55,857 bases of DNA from NCBI GenBank assembly GCA_026392825.1, contig JAPLBF010000020.1:18648-74504 (forward strand), read 5' to 3'. This DNA is from Actinomycetota bacterium. GTDB taxonomy: Bacteria; Actinomycetota; Actinomycetes; Nanopelagicales; Nanopelagicaceae. The notes under the pieces are model-generated. The model was not told where the DNA came from. It saw only the letters and a list, made by a program, of their open reading frames with translations, and made no database searches. Both the position numbers and the translations under genes were made by a program. Below, in pieces: positions 35,659 through 44,605 of this stretch (the stretch's first letter is position 1; each line of letters opens with the position of its first letter).

Positions 35659-35772
35659 ATGATTGAGCAAATAAAATCGCCTGCAGATATCAAGGCGCTA
35701 GATCTTGCTCAGCTCAATTCACTCTGTTTCAAAAACTGGCGGACATCTCGGACCAAATTTAGGTGTTGTTGA
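35659..35772 (+). pseudogene. Frameshifted 5' part of dxs
   Basis: From ATG 35659 the frame reads MIEQIKSPADIKALDLAQLNSL, a clear match to the start of actinobacterial DXP synthase. It then runs out of frame and stops at 35770-35772. The rest of Dxs continues in another frame from about 35705. Comparing with the mycobacterial protein, about ten residues (the segment like AAEIREF) are missing, which fits a 32-nt deletion. Confidence 0.75.
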
Positions 35773-37570
35773 GTTAACTCTGGCGATTCATCGCGCCTTC
35801 GATTCTCCGCGCGATGTCGTTCTCTTTGATACTGGACATCAATCCTACGTTCATAAAATAGTGACGGGGCGAGCAGATAGTTTTGATGGGCTACGTCAAC
35901 GTGGCGGTATCGCTGGTTATCCAAATCGGAGCGAGAGCGAACACGATGTAATTGAAAATTCACACGCTTCCACCGCCCTCTCTTGGGGAGATGGAATCTC
36001 ATTTGGCTTCGCACAGACTGGCCAGGTAGATCGTCACGTGGTCGTGGTTGTTGGTGATGGTGCATTAACCGGTGGAATGTCTTGGGAGGCGCTAAATAAC
36101 ATCGCTGCCGCCGAGGAGCGAAAATTGGTGATAGTTGTAAACGATAACGAGCGTTCTTATTCGCCAACTATTGGGGGATTGGCAACTTACCTTTCAACCT
36201 TACGTGTCACAAAAGGATATGAACGTTTCTTAGACTGGGGTAAAGAAGTACTTCATAAGACCCCAGTCGTCGGCGCACCAATTTATGAAACATTGCACGG
36301 AATGAAAAAAGGCATTAAAGATATAGTCGCTCCGCAGGGAATGTTTGAAGATCTAGGTTTGAAATATATGGGTCCGATCGATGGACATGACATTGCTGCT
36401 CTTGAAAAAGCGCTACAGAAAGCGAAGGAGTTCGGTGCTCCTGTACTGGTTCATGTAATAACTGAAAAGGGTCGCGGCCATAAGCCCGCAATCGATGATG
36501 AAGCTGAGAAGTTTCACGCTGTTGGGATAGTAGATCCTGAAACTGGAGCACCGCTTGCCAAGAGCGCCACAAGTTGGACCAAGATTTTCTCTACCGAATT
36601 AATTGAAATTGCTCGAGAGCGCGAAGATATAGTTGCAATTACCGCCGCGATGATGGGCCCAACCGGACTTGATGCCTTTGAAAGAGAATTTCCAAGTCGA
36701 ACAATTGATGTCGGTATCGCAGAACAACATGCTGTTACTAGTGCAGCGGGCATGGCCTTTGCTGGCTTGCATCCAGTAGTTGCGGTTTATTCAACATTTT
36801 TAAATCGGGCATTTGATCAATTGCTTCTTGATGTCGCACTGCATAAGGCCGGCGTCACCTTTATTTTGGATCGCGCTGGTGTAACTGGAGATGATGGCCC
36901 ATCACATCACGGAATTTGGGATTTGGCGTTAACGGGAATCGTTCCGACGATGCATGTCGCGGCCCCGCGCGATGCAACGCGACTGCGCGAAACGCTGCGG
37001 GAGGCGGTAGCAATTTCTAACGCGCCTTCAATGTTGCGCTATCCAAAAGGTGCGGTTCAAAGTGATATTCCGGCATTTGAACGTCGTGATGGAATTGATG
37101 TTCTATATCGCGGCGAAAGTGCGGATGTCTTGTTGGTGAGCATTGGCGCGATGGCTGCGATTGCGGTTGAGGCAGCTGGTATGGCTTACCGAGAAGGTGT
37201 CGGCGTAACGGTTATTGATCCACGATGGGTGAAACCATTGCCCGCTTCTCTAGCCACGATGGCGCGACGATACAAGAGCGTGGTAGTTCTGGAGGATGGT
37301 ATTAAGCATGGCGGAATCGCGAGCTCAATCTCTGAAATTTTCCGCGAGGTAGGACTGAATATTCCAATTCACTCAATTGGTGTTCCACTTGAGTTCATTG
37401 AACATTCCAAGCGGAGCGAAATTTTCAGCGACCTAGGCATTACTTCTCAAAGCATTGCGCGCAGTATCGTTGAGTGGAATAGCTCTAACGGATCAGTTAG
37501 CTCAATTGAAATTATGGAAGAGATGCAATCCCCGGCGCGTGAAAACGCTGACCGCAAACCGCTTCACTGA
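35705..37570 (+). CDS. dxs: 1-deoxy-D-xylulose-5-phosphate synthase, N-terminus disrupted
   Basis: Dxs joins pyruvate and glyceraldehyde 3-phosphate with TPP to start the MEP isoprenoid pathway. The frame covers 621 residues: HSVSKTGGHLGPNLGVVELT, the TPP motif GDGALTGGMSWEALNN, the transketolase central domain (DVGIAEQHAVTSAAGMAFAG) and the C-terminal domain. Only the first 20-30 residues are out of frame because of an apparent 32-nt deletion. A TTG at 35705 with AAGG 9 nt upstream might still start translation, so the enzyme may be functional. The 3' end overlaps the convergent fadJ by 59 nt. Confidence 0.9.
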   Translation: MLSSIHSVSKTGGHLGPNLGVVELTLAIHRAFDSPRDVVLFDTGHQSYVHKIVTGRADSFDGLRQRGGIAGYPNRSESEHDVIENSHASTALSWGDGISFGFAQTGQVDRHVVVVVGDGALTGGMSWEALNNIAAAEERKLVIVVNDNERSYSPTIGGLATYLSTLRVTKGYERFLDWGKEVLHKTPVVGAPIYETLHGMKKGIKDIVAPQGMFEDLGLKYMGPIDGHDIAALEKALQKAKEFGAPVLVHVITEKGRGHKPAIDDEAEKFHAVGIVDPETGAPLAKSATSWTKIFSTELIEIAREREDIVAITAAMMGPTGLDAFEREFPSRTIDVGIAEQHAVTSAAGMAFAGLHPVVAVYSTFLNRAFDQLLLDVALHKAGVTFILDRAGVTGDDGPSHHGIWDLALTGIVPTMHVAAPRDATRLRETLREAVAISNAPSMLRYPKGAVQSDIPAFERRDGIDVLYRGESADVLLVSIGAMAAIAVEAAGMAYREGVGVTVIDPRWVKPLPASLATMARRYKSVVVLEDGIKHGGIASSISEIFREVGLNIPIHSIGVPLEFIEHSKRSEIFSDLGITSQSIARSIVEWNSSNGSVSSIEIMEEMQSPARENADRKPLH

Positions 37571-39620
37571 TTCCTTCACGATCTAAGTAAGGCAATATTC
37601 CACCTAAATGCATCGGCCAGCCAGAGCCCATCAGCATACAAAGATCAATTTCAGCGGGAGTTGATACAACTCCTTCATCGAGCATCATGCGCGCCTCAAC
37701 CGCTAACGCTCTAAGTGCACGTTCGCGAACTTGTTCGGCTGTGGATGCCGTTGTTCCTTGTTTCATTAAAGCTAGCGCTTCTGGGTTTGGCGTTAACTTG
37801 CCGTCACTGCCCTTGATGTAGAAGTTGCGGACTTTAGCCGCAACCATCGCCTGCATTGTGGGGGAGATGCGATAACGCTCACCTAGATTTGCATGCAAAG
37901 TCTCCGATACGTGCAGCGCAACACCTGGACCAACCAAATCTAGGAGCTCAAATGGTGACATTGGAAAACCAATGCTGCGCATTGCGCTATCTGCAACCGC
38001 TGGTGAGGTGCCTTCATCGACAGCATCGGTAACTTCACCCATAAAGCGTGTGAGCAAACGGTTAACGACAAAGCCAGGTGCATCTTTACAGATAATCATT
38101 GTCTTCTTTAACTCTTTGCCGACTGCTACTGCAGTCGCGGTAGTTGCATCATCTGTCGTGGAAGTACGTGCAATTTCAAGCAGCGGCATAACTGCAACCG
38201 GGTTGAAGAAGTGGAATCCAATAACTCTCTCTGGATTTGATAGCCCTTCAGTCATTCTTTCCACTGAAAGCGATGAAGTGTTTGTGGCAAGAACACACTC
38301 AGGGGAGACGATCTTCTCTAACTTCTTAAAGAGCTCTTGCTTAAGGGAGAGTTCTTCGAATATCGCTTCGATAATAAAGTCACAGCCAGCAAATGAGTTC
38401 TGATCTGCTGAACCACTAATTAGCAGGGAAAGGCGACGAGCGGATTCTTCACTCATGCGCTTCTTCTCAACTAACTTTGCCAATTCATTTTTGACCCAGG
38501 CAACGCCTTTATCCGCGCGCTCTTGATCTATGTCGGTCATCACAACGGGGCACTTCAAATTACGTAGAAGAAGAAGTGCAAGTTGCGAAGCCATTAGACC
38601 TGCTCCAACAACGCCAACCTTGGCTACTTTGCGAGCAAGGGCTGGTTTTGGAGCACCTTCAACCTTTTTGCGCTTCTTCTGAATTAAATTAAAGGCATAT
38701 AGCGAAGCGCGCAGCGGATCAGACATTGTTAAATCGGCGAGTGCTTGATCTTCTGCGTCAAAGCCTGCCCCGCGAGTGTTTGTGCGTGCGGCAGCGATTA
38801 ACTCAAGAGCGCGCATTGGCGATGCAATTTCTGCGCCACCATACTTCTTTAATGATGCCGCCTTACCGGTAGCCAGCGCTGTTTCCCAAGCAGGATCGGT
38901 TGAGTAGTCCTTGCGTTCGATTTTAGCTTTGCCAGATAAAACATTTGCCGCAAAGGAAACTGAACGTTCTAAGAAATCTGCTGGTTCATAAACAGCGTCT
39001 ACGACACCAAGTGAGAGAGCATCCTTAGCTTTCATCATCGTGTTGTTATTTAGCGCATTTAGCATTATCACTTGTATCGCGCGTTCTGGACCGATCAACT
39101 TAGGCAAAATTGTGGCACCGCCCCAACCTGGCACTAAACCAAGGAAGACTTCTGGTAATCCGGTAAGTGCAGTTGAGGCCAAGGTGCGATAGTTGCAATG
39201 CAGGCCGACTTCAAGTCCGCCACCGAGGGCTAGGCCATTAATAAATGCGAATGTTGGAATTCCGCATTCATCAAATCTGCGAAATACATCATGGCCTAAT
39301 TTTCCAATCGCAAGTGATTGCTCGCGCTTTGCTAGAAAGGAGAGTGCAGAAAGATCTGCACCTGCAGCGAAGATAAATGGTTTTCCGGTGATCGCGATTG
39401 CAGCTGGTGCACGACCAATGGCATCGGTGATTGCCGCATCCAGAGCAGCAAGGGATTGCGGTCCGAAGGTATTGGGACGATTGTGGTCTAAACCATTATC
39501 TAAAGTAATAAGCGCGAGAGAGCCTTTGTGGCCAAATGGAGTTAGGTCAACATCGCGTACAAGTGCGTTAGTGATGACTTCTTCTGGAGCGCCTTCAGGT
39601 AATTTCATTTCTGTTGTCAT
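37512..39620 (-). CDS. fadJ: Trifunctional-type fatty oxidation protein: enoyl-CoA hydratase / 3-hydroxyacyl-CoA dehydrogenase
   Basis: The 702-aa protein performs two steps of beta-oxidation. The N-terminal crotonase domain has the oxyanion-hole segments KPFIFAAGADLSALSF and NGLALGGGLEVGLHCNY. The NAD-binding domain starts with VGVVGAGLMASQLALLLL, followed by IEAIFEELSLKQELF, VLATNTSSLS and GFHFFNPVAVMPLLE. The C-terminal dehydrogenase helices complete the fold. The start at 39620 overlaps the fadA stop by one base (TAATG), with GGAGG upstream inside fadA. The 3' end overlaps dxs on the other strand by 59 nt. Confidence 0.95.
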   Translation of the reverse strand: MTTEMKLPEGAPEEVITNALVRDVDLTPFGHKGSLALITLDNGLDHNRPNTFGPQSLAALDAAITDAIGRAPAAIAITGKPFIFAAGADLSALSFLAKREQSLAIGKLGHDVFRRFDECGIPTFAFINGLALGGGLEVGLHCNYRTLASTALTGLPEVFLGLVPGWGGATILPKLIGPERAIQVIMLNALNNNTMMKAKDALSLGVVDAVYEPADFLERSVSFAANVLSGKAKIERKDYSTDPAWETALATGKAASLKKYGGAEIASPMRALELIAAARTNTRGAGFDAEDQALADLTMSDPLRASLYAFNLIQKKRKKVEGAPKPALARKVAKVGVVGAGLMASQLALLLLRNLKCPVVMTDIDQERADKGVAWVKNELAKLVEKKRMSEESARRLSLLISGSADQNSFAGCDFIIEAIFEELSLKQELFKKLEKIVSPECVLATNTSSLSVERMTEGLSNPERVIGFHFFNPVAVMPLLEIARTSTTDDATTATAVAVGKELKKTMIICKDAPGFVVNRLLTRFMGEVTDAVDEGTSPAVADSAMRSIGFPMSPFELLDLVGPGVALHVSETLHANLGERYRISPTMQAMVAAKVRNFYIKGSDGKLTPNPEALALMKQGTTASTAEQVRERALRALAVEARMMLDEGVVSTPAEIDLCMLMGSGWPMHLGGILPYLDREGISEAVCGQRFHAPGIASLP

Positions 39621-40810
39621 TACTTTGATCCTCCAGTGAAGTGAGGGTTCTCCCAAATAACGGTGCCGCCCATACCAAGTCCGATACACATTGTGGTTAA
39701 GCCGTAACGAACATCGGTGTGCTCTTCAAAAGAGCGCGCCAGATTTAACATTAAGCGAATTCCAGATGATGCCAACGGGTGGCCGACAGCAATTGCTCCG
39801 CCATATGGATTAACGCGAGGATCATCATCTGCAATTCCGAAGTGATCTAAGAAGGCAATTACTTGCACAGCGAATGCCTCATTAACTTCAAAGGCGCCGA
39901 TATCTGAAATTTTTAAACCAGCTTTTGCCAAAGCCTTGATTGTTGAAGGAACAGGCCCAAAACCCATAACTTCTGGTTCGACGCCAGCAAATGCGTAGGA
40001 AACTAACTTGGCCTTAATAGTTAGCCCCAACTCTTTTGCTTTATCTTCACTAGCAAGAAGTGCGGCGGTTGCGCCATCATTTAAACCAGATGAATTTCCA
40101 GGTGTTACGCGACCTGCAGCGCGAAAAGGAGTCTTGAGTGTTGATAAGCCTTCCATTGTCGTTGTTGGACGTGGTGGCTCATCAACAGTTGCAATACCCC
40201 AACCCATCTCTGGAATACGAGCAGCAGTTGGAATTAAATCTCTTTGAATTTTTCCAGCGGCATATGCGGCCGCGGTTTTCATTTGTGAGTTATAGGCATA
40301 GCGATCTGCGCGCTCTTTAGTTAATTGCGGAAAGCGATCGTGTAAACGTTCTGCGGTTGCACCCATGGCGAGTGCATCTTGTTCAACAATTCGCTCAGCT
40401 AAAAATCTTGGATTCGGATCAAGACCATCACCGATTGGATGGTTGCCCATATGTTCGACTCCGCCAGCAATTGCAATATCGATTGAACCGATTGCAATTG
40501 CACCAGCTAGCGATGTAGTTGCGGTGAGCGCACCAGCGCACCAGCGATCAACTGAATATCCAGGCACTGTATTTGGCAGGCCGGCAAGCAATGATGCGCT
40601 TCGCCCTAAATTCATACCTTGATCACCAGTTTGTGTTGCAGCAGCGATCGCAACATCTTCGATATCACCGGGATTTACTTTCGGATTGCGCTCTAGCAAG
40701 CCGCGCATCGCGCGCACCATCAGATCATCGGCGCGAGTACCGGAGTACATGCTGCCGGCCTTTCCAAAAGGGGTACGAACGGCATCAACTAGAACAACGG
40801 TGCGAGACAT
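39620..40810 (-). CDS. fadA: Acetyl-CoA acyltransferase (3-ketoacyl-CoA thiolase)
   Basis: FadA cleaves 3-ketoacyl-CoA in the last step of beta-oxidation. The 396-aa protein shows the nucleophilic Cys C91 in YSVDRWCAGAL (slightly unlike the common NRFCSSG), NEAFAVQ, the catalytic His in AVGHPLASSG and the second Cys in TTMCIGLGMGG. It is the first gene of the fadA-fadJ operon on the minus strand, consistent with a multienzyme beta-oxidation complex. An 83-nt gap with repeats lies upstream. Confidence 0.95.
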   Translation of the reverse strand: MSRTVVLVDAVRTPFGKAGSMYSGTRADDLMVRAMRGLLERNPKVNPGDIEDVAIAAATQTGDQGMNLGRSASLLAGLPNTVPGYSVDRWCAGALTATTSLAGAIAIGSIDIAIAGGVEHMGNHPIGDGLDPNPRFLAERIVEQDALAMGATAERLHDRFPQLTKERADRYAYNSQMKTAAAYAAGKIQRDLIPTAARIPEMGWGIATVDEPPRPTTTMEGLSTLKTPFRAAGRVTPGNSSGLNDGATAALLASEDKAKELGLTIKAKLVSYAFAGVEPEVMGFGPVPSTIKALAKAGLKISDIGAFEVNEAFAVQVIAFLDHFGIADDDPRVNPYGGAIAVGHPLASSGIRLMLNLARSFEEHTDVRYGLTTMCIGLGMGGTVIWENPHFTGGSK

Positions 40811-40813
40811 TTG

Positions 40814-40874
40814 CGCTACTTTCTAACGAGTGAAGGCTAGGTAACTCCTAGGTATAGGTTACTCGTCAGTAGCG
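40814..40874. promoter_or_regulatory. Repeat-rich regulatory region upstream of fadA
   Basis: The gap between fadA and the upstream FTR1 gene holds an outer inverted repeat (CGCTACT at 40814-40820 and AGTAGCG at 40868-40874, with ACGAGT / ACTCGT inside), a direct repeat CTAGGTA (40837-40843 and 40848-40854) with an 11-nt period, and inverted GTAAC/GTTAC. This may be an operator array for beta-oxidation control, or a bulged hairpin at the end of the FTR1 transcript. No regulator is encoded nearby. Confidence 0.45.
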
Positions 40875-40893
40875 AAAAGCGGAACAGGCTGGA

Positions 40894-41721
40894 TTAAGCG
40901 CTTGCTGGCACGCGTGGTGCAGATGCGCCCTTCTTTGAAAGGTAGGGAATCAAGACCGCTGCAAGATAGATACCTGAGGCTAAGAATTGGACGATCGAGG
41001 TAGTGGTATCAAAGCCAATGGTTCCGCCGAGGATTGCGGCAAGGAGAGATTCCTTTGCAATCCATGGAGTTACATCCCACAGGTATGTGTCAACGCCAGG
41101 TAGATAACCCAACTCTTGGAATTCGTGGACGCCATATGAAAGTACTCCAGCGGCGACGATGATTAGTGCAACTCCAGTTACAGTGAAAAACTTTGCGAGA
41201 TTTAATTTCACAGCTCGGTTATAAATCAAATATCCAAGTGCGACGGCAAGTGCCAAACCAAGCACTAATCCAACTGTGGCAGATGATGCTGCGCCAACTG
41301 TTTTGAAGTTGGTGTAAATAAATAGCGCGGTTTCTAGACCTTCGCGCAAAACAGCGAAAAAAGCCACTAAAGCAAGGCTTAATGGGCCAGTCAATACTGC
41401 GCTATCAACTTTGCCTTGTAGATCATCACGCAAAGTGCGAGCAGTGCGCTTCATCCAGAAAACCATCCAGGTAACAAGTCCAACTGCTAGAAAAGATGTT
41501 ATGCCAGCAAATAGTTCTTCACCGCGACTCGTTAATTCAGCGGATGTGAAAGAAAGGATTCCACCAAGGGCAAGACTTGCCGTGATTGCAAGAGTCACGC
41601 CGGTCCAGACCGGCTTTAACAAATGACGACGGTCGGTGCGCACGATGTAGGCGACCAAGATCCCCACGATGAGTGCGGCTTCAAGCCCTTCACGGAGGGC
41701 GATAATGAATGTACTTAGCAT
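40894..41721 (-). CDS. FTR1-family iron permease
   Basis: The 275-aa membrane protein has seven hydrophobic segments and the two REXXE iron-binding motifs of FTR1/EfeU: IIALREGLEAALIVG (R10-E14) and AVLREGLETALFIY. It should move ferric iron (or take part in EfeUOB-type uptake) across the cytoplasmic membrane. No EfeO or EfeB gene is adjacent. I chose ATG 41721, which gives the family N-terminus and lies 7 nt after a TAGATT box (plus 41729-41734); a start at 41781 would run into rnd. Confidence 0.9.
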   Translation of the reverse strand: MLSTFIIALREGLEAALIVGILVAYIVRTDRRHLLKPVWTGVTLAITASLALGGILSFTSAELTSRGEELFAGITSFLAVGLVTWMVFWMKRTARTLRDDLQGKVDSAVLTGPLSLALVAFFAVLREGLETALFIYTNFKTVGAASSATVGLVLGLALAVALGYLIYNRAVKLNLAKFFTVTGVALIIVAAGVLSYGVHEFQELGYLPGVDTYLWDVTPWIAKESLLAAILGGTIGFDTTTSIVQFLASGIYLAAVLIPYLSKKGASAPRVPASA

Positions 41722-41728
41722 GGTGATA

Positions 41729-41734
41729 AATCTA
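41729..41734 (-). promoter_or_regulatory. -10 box for leaderless FTR1 transcript
   Basis: Minus-strand TAGATT, 7 nt before the ATG at 41721, in the short gap after rnd. Confidence 0.45.
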
Positions 41735-41777
41735 GGACTGCTCCCCGAATTACGCAACTTAAGTGTTGCGTAATTCC

Positions 41778-43088
41778 TCACACCTCGGTTGGGGCTACTT
41801 CAGGCTCTTCGCTCTCAGGGGCCGCCAGCGGGATGGTCTCGAGCAGAGCTGACTCCAAAATGGGGGCTGCGATCTCAATCTGCCAGGAACGAGCACCCAG
41901 AGTAGCCAAAGCGCCCGCTACCTCGCCTTTAGGGGAGTTCCAGCAGATCCGGCGGATGTATTCCGGGGTAAGCATATTTTCAAGGGGGATAGATAGCTCA
42001 TCCGCTTTTGCCAATAAACGAGCCTTGGCATGGGTAAGCGGAGCGTATTTATCTGGAAAGCGCTCACGCCAAATCTTTAGCGGCGGTAATGCATCTGAAT
42101 CAGTTCTCGTTTGCGGCCATTGATCTTCGCTAAGGGCTACGGCATCGGAAATCGCGTTAATCCAGGAAGCGGCGTTTTCCAGCCAACGCGCTCGCAGACC
42201 AAGCGGACGGAGAATTCGCTCCAAATCTTTCTTTGTCTTAATCGTCTTCACATGGGCAACGCTGGCAATTTCTACGATTGCCGCATCTGAGAGAAGGCGC
42301 CCTTGGGAGATATCAGCTTCCTGAGCGATTTCATTTCGCACTATCCAAAGTGCGCGGACTACCGCTAACTGATTTCGTTTCTTAATTTTATGCATCCCCG
42401 AAGTTCTGCGCCAAGGATCAACCCGAGGTGGTGGTGGGGGAGCATCGAGGATCGCTTGAAATTCTTCACGCGCCCACTCCCATTTATTTGCGCTCGCCAA
42501 AAGTCCATAAACTTTTTCACGTAGTTCCACCAATAACTCAACATCAAGTGCGGCGTAATTTAGCCATTCTTGCGGCAATGGTCGCTGTGACCAATCCGCT
42601 GCCGAATGTTCTTTGGCGAGTGAGACCTCCATAAGAGATTCAAGAAGTGGCCCTAACCCAACTCTAGGAAGTCCGGCAATGCGACCACCTAATTCGGTAT
42701 CAAATAATTTTTTAGGGTTGATCCCCAACTCGCGCAGACAAGGAAGATCCTGCGTGCTGGCGTGCAGAATTACTTCATCGCTCTGCAAAAGTGCATTTAA
42801 TTCAATAAACAAGCGATGGTTTGGACCAAATGGAATCGGATCAACCAGATGCAAACCTCCACCATGGCGTTTAATCTGAATCAAATATGCACGCGCACTA
42901 AATTTAAAGCCAGAAGCTCTCTCCGCATCAACAGCAAAAGGGCCAGAACCTTCTGCTAACTCACGGATTGCGCTTTCAAAGGATGCTTCATCTGCAATAA
43001 TTTTTGGAACACCATCGGCAGGTGCCAATAGCGGAATCGCGGTAATTACCGGTTCGTTTTCAGCAGAATCTTCTTTGACGTTATCCAT
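41778..43088 (-). CDS. rnd: Ribonuclease D (DEDD 3'-5' exonuclease with HRDC domain)
   Basis: RNase D trims the 3' ends of tRNAs and other small RNAs. The 436-aa protein has the DEDD motifs: FAVDAERASGFKFSARAYLIQIKR (D and E), ILHASTQDLPCL, and YAALDVELL. An HRDC domain follows (residues about 220-300) and then a C-terminal actinobacterial HRDC-like extension. It forms a minus-strand pair with the DUF3000 gene 21 nt upstream. The dxs-rnd-DUF3000 neighbourhood is common in actinobacteria, although here fadJ/fadA and FTR1 are inserted between. Confidence 0.92.
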   Translation of the reverse strand: MDNVKEDSAENEPVITAIPLLAPADGVPKIIADEASFESAIRELAEGSGPFAVDAERASGFKFSARAYLIQIKRHGGGLHLVDPIPFGPNHRLFIELNALLQSDEVILHASTQDLPCLRELGINPKKLFDTELGGRIAGLPRVGLGPLLESLMEVSLAKEHSAADWSQRPLPQEWLNYAALDVELLVELREKVYGLLASANKWEWAREEFQAILDAPPPPPRVDPWRRTSGMHKIKKRNQLAVVRALWIVRNEIAQEADISQGRLLSDAAIVEIASVAHVKTIKTKKDLERILRPLGLRARWLENAASWINAISDAVALSEDQWPQTRTDSDALPPLKIWRERFPDKYAPLTHAKARLLAKADELSIPLENMLTPEYIRRICWNSPKGEVAGALATLGARSWQIEIAAPILESALLETIPLAAPESEEPEVAPTEV

Positions 43089-43109
43089 ATTTAAATATTT
43101 AGCGCGCGG

Positions 43110-43691
43110 CTAAGCCTTGCGACGTGCTGCAGAAATCGGAGCAACACCCTCCACCGCAGGAGGCAGGCCGGCAACTTCACCGAGCAGATTGCACCAAGCC
43201 AAAACGTGAGACATCATCTCGTTAGTATCTTTAATAATTGGACTCCAAGAGGCGCGAATCTCAATTTCCGATTCATCATTGCGCGGCGACAGTTTTCCAA
43301 ATGAAGCGCTAGAAACTCGAGTAACCGTTCCGCTCGGTGCGTTAAATTCGCAGCCGGCCGCAGAAAGAGAATCAAGGAGCCAGCTCCATCCGACTTCTGG
43401 CAAAAGCGGGTCATCCTGCATCGCTTCATCAACATCTGCACTTAAGAATGTGACACAGCGGAATTCACCTTCCCAGGTATCTTGCCCACCAGGTTCATGC
43501 AAAAGCACGAAGCGACCAGATGCGATCTCGTCTTCAGCATCGCCAAGTAAGCCATTGGAAACATCTGCAGTAAATGCGAAGGAGTATGTAGCTAATTTTT
43601 GGGGAGCCGGGACTTCTTCCAAAATTATTTCAGATCGTGGAGTTACGGATCGGAGGTGATCGACCATGCGATTGAACTGGGCTACATCCAC
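43110..43691 (-). CDS. DUF3000 family protein
   Basis: The 193-aa protein belongs to actinobacterial DUF3000: RFVLLHEPGGQDTWEGEFRCVTFLSADVD and VGWSWLLDSLSAAGCEF are characteristic. It has no transmembrane segment and no catalytic motif I can name. The family is nearly always encoded next to an HRDC/RNase D gene, which suggests a shared RNA role, but the function is unknown. The GTG start lies 6 nt after a minus-strand TAGAAT box (plus 43698-43703), so it is probably leaderless. Confidence 0.88.
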   Translation of the reverse strand: MDVAQFNRMVDHLRSVTPRSEIILEEVPAPQKLATYSFAFTADVSNGLLGDAEDEIASGRFVLLHEPGGQDTWEGEFRCVTFLSADVDEAMQDDPLLPEVGWSWLLDSLSAAGCEFNAPSGTVTRVSSASFGKLSPRNDESEIEIRASWSPIIKDTNEMMSHVLAWCNLLGEVAGLPPAVEGVAPISAARRKA

Positions 43692-43748
43692 TGCTTAATT
43701 CTAAAGATGGCGATGCAAGATAAGTGGGAGGCGGGGCGCAAGACTGTG

Positions 43749-43762
43749 TAGCCTTGCTCGCT
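43749..43762 (+). promoter_or_regulatory. -10 box upstream of the EamA permease gene
   Basis: TAGCCT at 43749-43754, 8 nt before the ATG at 43763. Confidence 0.4.
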
Positions 43763-44605
43763 ATGGCCACCTTACTAGCGTTGCTTTCTAGCCTTTTGTG
43801 GGGAACCGCGGATTATCACGGCGGAAATTTAAGTAAGAAATATCCGGCGATTGCAGTGCTAGGTGTAACGCAAGCGATCGGTCTAGTTTTTGGAATTCTT
43901 CTCGCTTTATTCGCTGGAGAATTTTCAGCTAACGCTTTTGGTGAAGATGGTTATTTTTTTCCTGGAGCGCTCGGAGGCATATTTGGTTACCTTGGATTGA
44001 TTTGTTTATATGCCGGACTTTCGACTGGACGCATGGGAGTTGTCGCTCCGATTAGCGCATTATCTGCGCTGGTCCCAGTTGCTTACGCTTTCTTTGTAAA
44101 AGGGGATCGCTTATCTTTAATTCTGTCGATAGGTGCCGCGCTAGCAATTGCCGGAGCGTTCTTAGCAAGCGGTCCAGAACTTTCACAAGGCCTTCCGATC
44201 AAACCGCTAATTCTCGCACTTGGCGCAGCTGCTGGATTCGGTGTTGCTTTAATTGGAATGGCTATCGGTTCGCAAGGAAGCGTGCTTATGACAATGGTAA
44301 TGATGCGCGCAACCACTTTGGTTATTTCACTGGGAATACTCTTGAAGTATCGCACCATTGGTGGCTTGAACTTTAAGGTTGCGCCGGTTCTGATATTTAT
44401 TGGCTGTGCGGATGCTTTGGCAAATATTCTCTTGGGATATGCCACCACTAAAGGAAGTTTAACTCTCGCGATGGTGCTTGGCGCTTTATACCCAATCTTT
44501 ACTGCAGTCTTGGCTTTCAAATTCTTAAACGAGAGGCTACATCGCGTTCAATACATCGGAATATTCGCAGCAGTCGCAGGTGTTGCAGTTATTTCCGCGT
44601 TCTAG
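43763..44605 (+). CDS. EamA/DMT-family transporter
   Basis: The 280-aa protein has about ten hydrophobic segments in two repeated halves, as in the EamA drug/metabolite transporters. Typical parts are LSSLLWGTADYHGGNLSK at the start and LGALYPIFTAVLAFKFLNERLH near the end. The substrate is not predictable. ATG 43763 gives the usual EamA start; a start at 43724 would add a non-family leader. The 3' end overlaps the convergent reductase gene by 17 nt. Confidence 0.88.
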   Translation: MATLLALLSSLLWGTADYHGGNLSKKYPAIAVLGVTQAIGLVFGILLALFAGEFSANAFGEDGYFFPGALGGIFGYLGLICLYAGLSTGRMGVVAPISALSALVPVAYAFFVKGDRLSLILSIGAALAIAGAFLASGPELSQGLPIKPLILALGAAAGFGVALIGMAIGSQGSVLMTMVMMRATTLVISLGILLKYRTIGGLNFKVAPVLIFIGCADALANILLGYATTKGSLTLAMVLGALYPIFTAVLAFKFLNERLHRVQYIGIFAAVAGVAVISAF

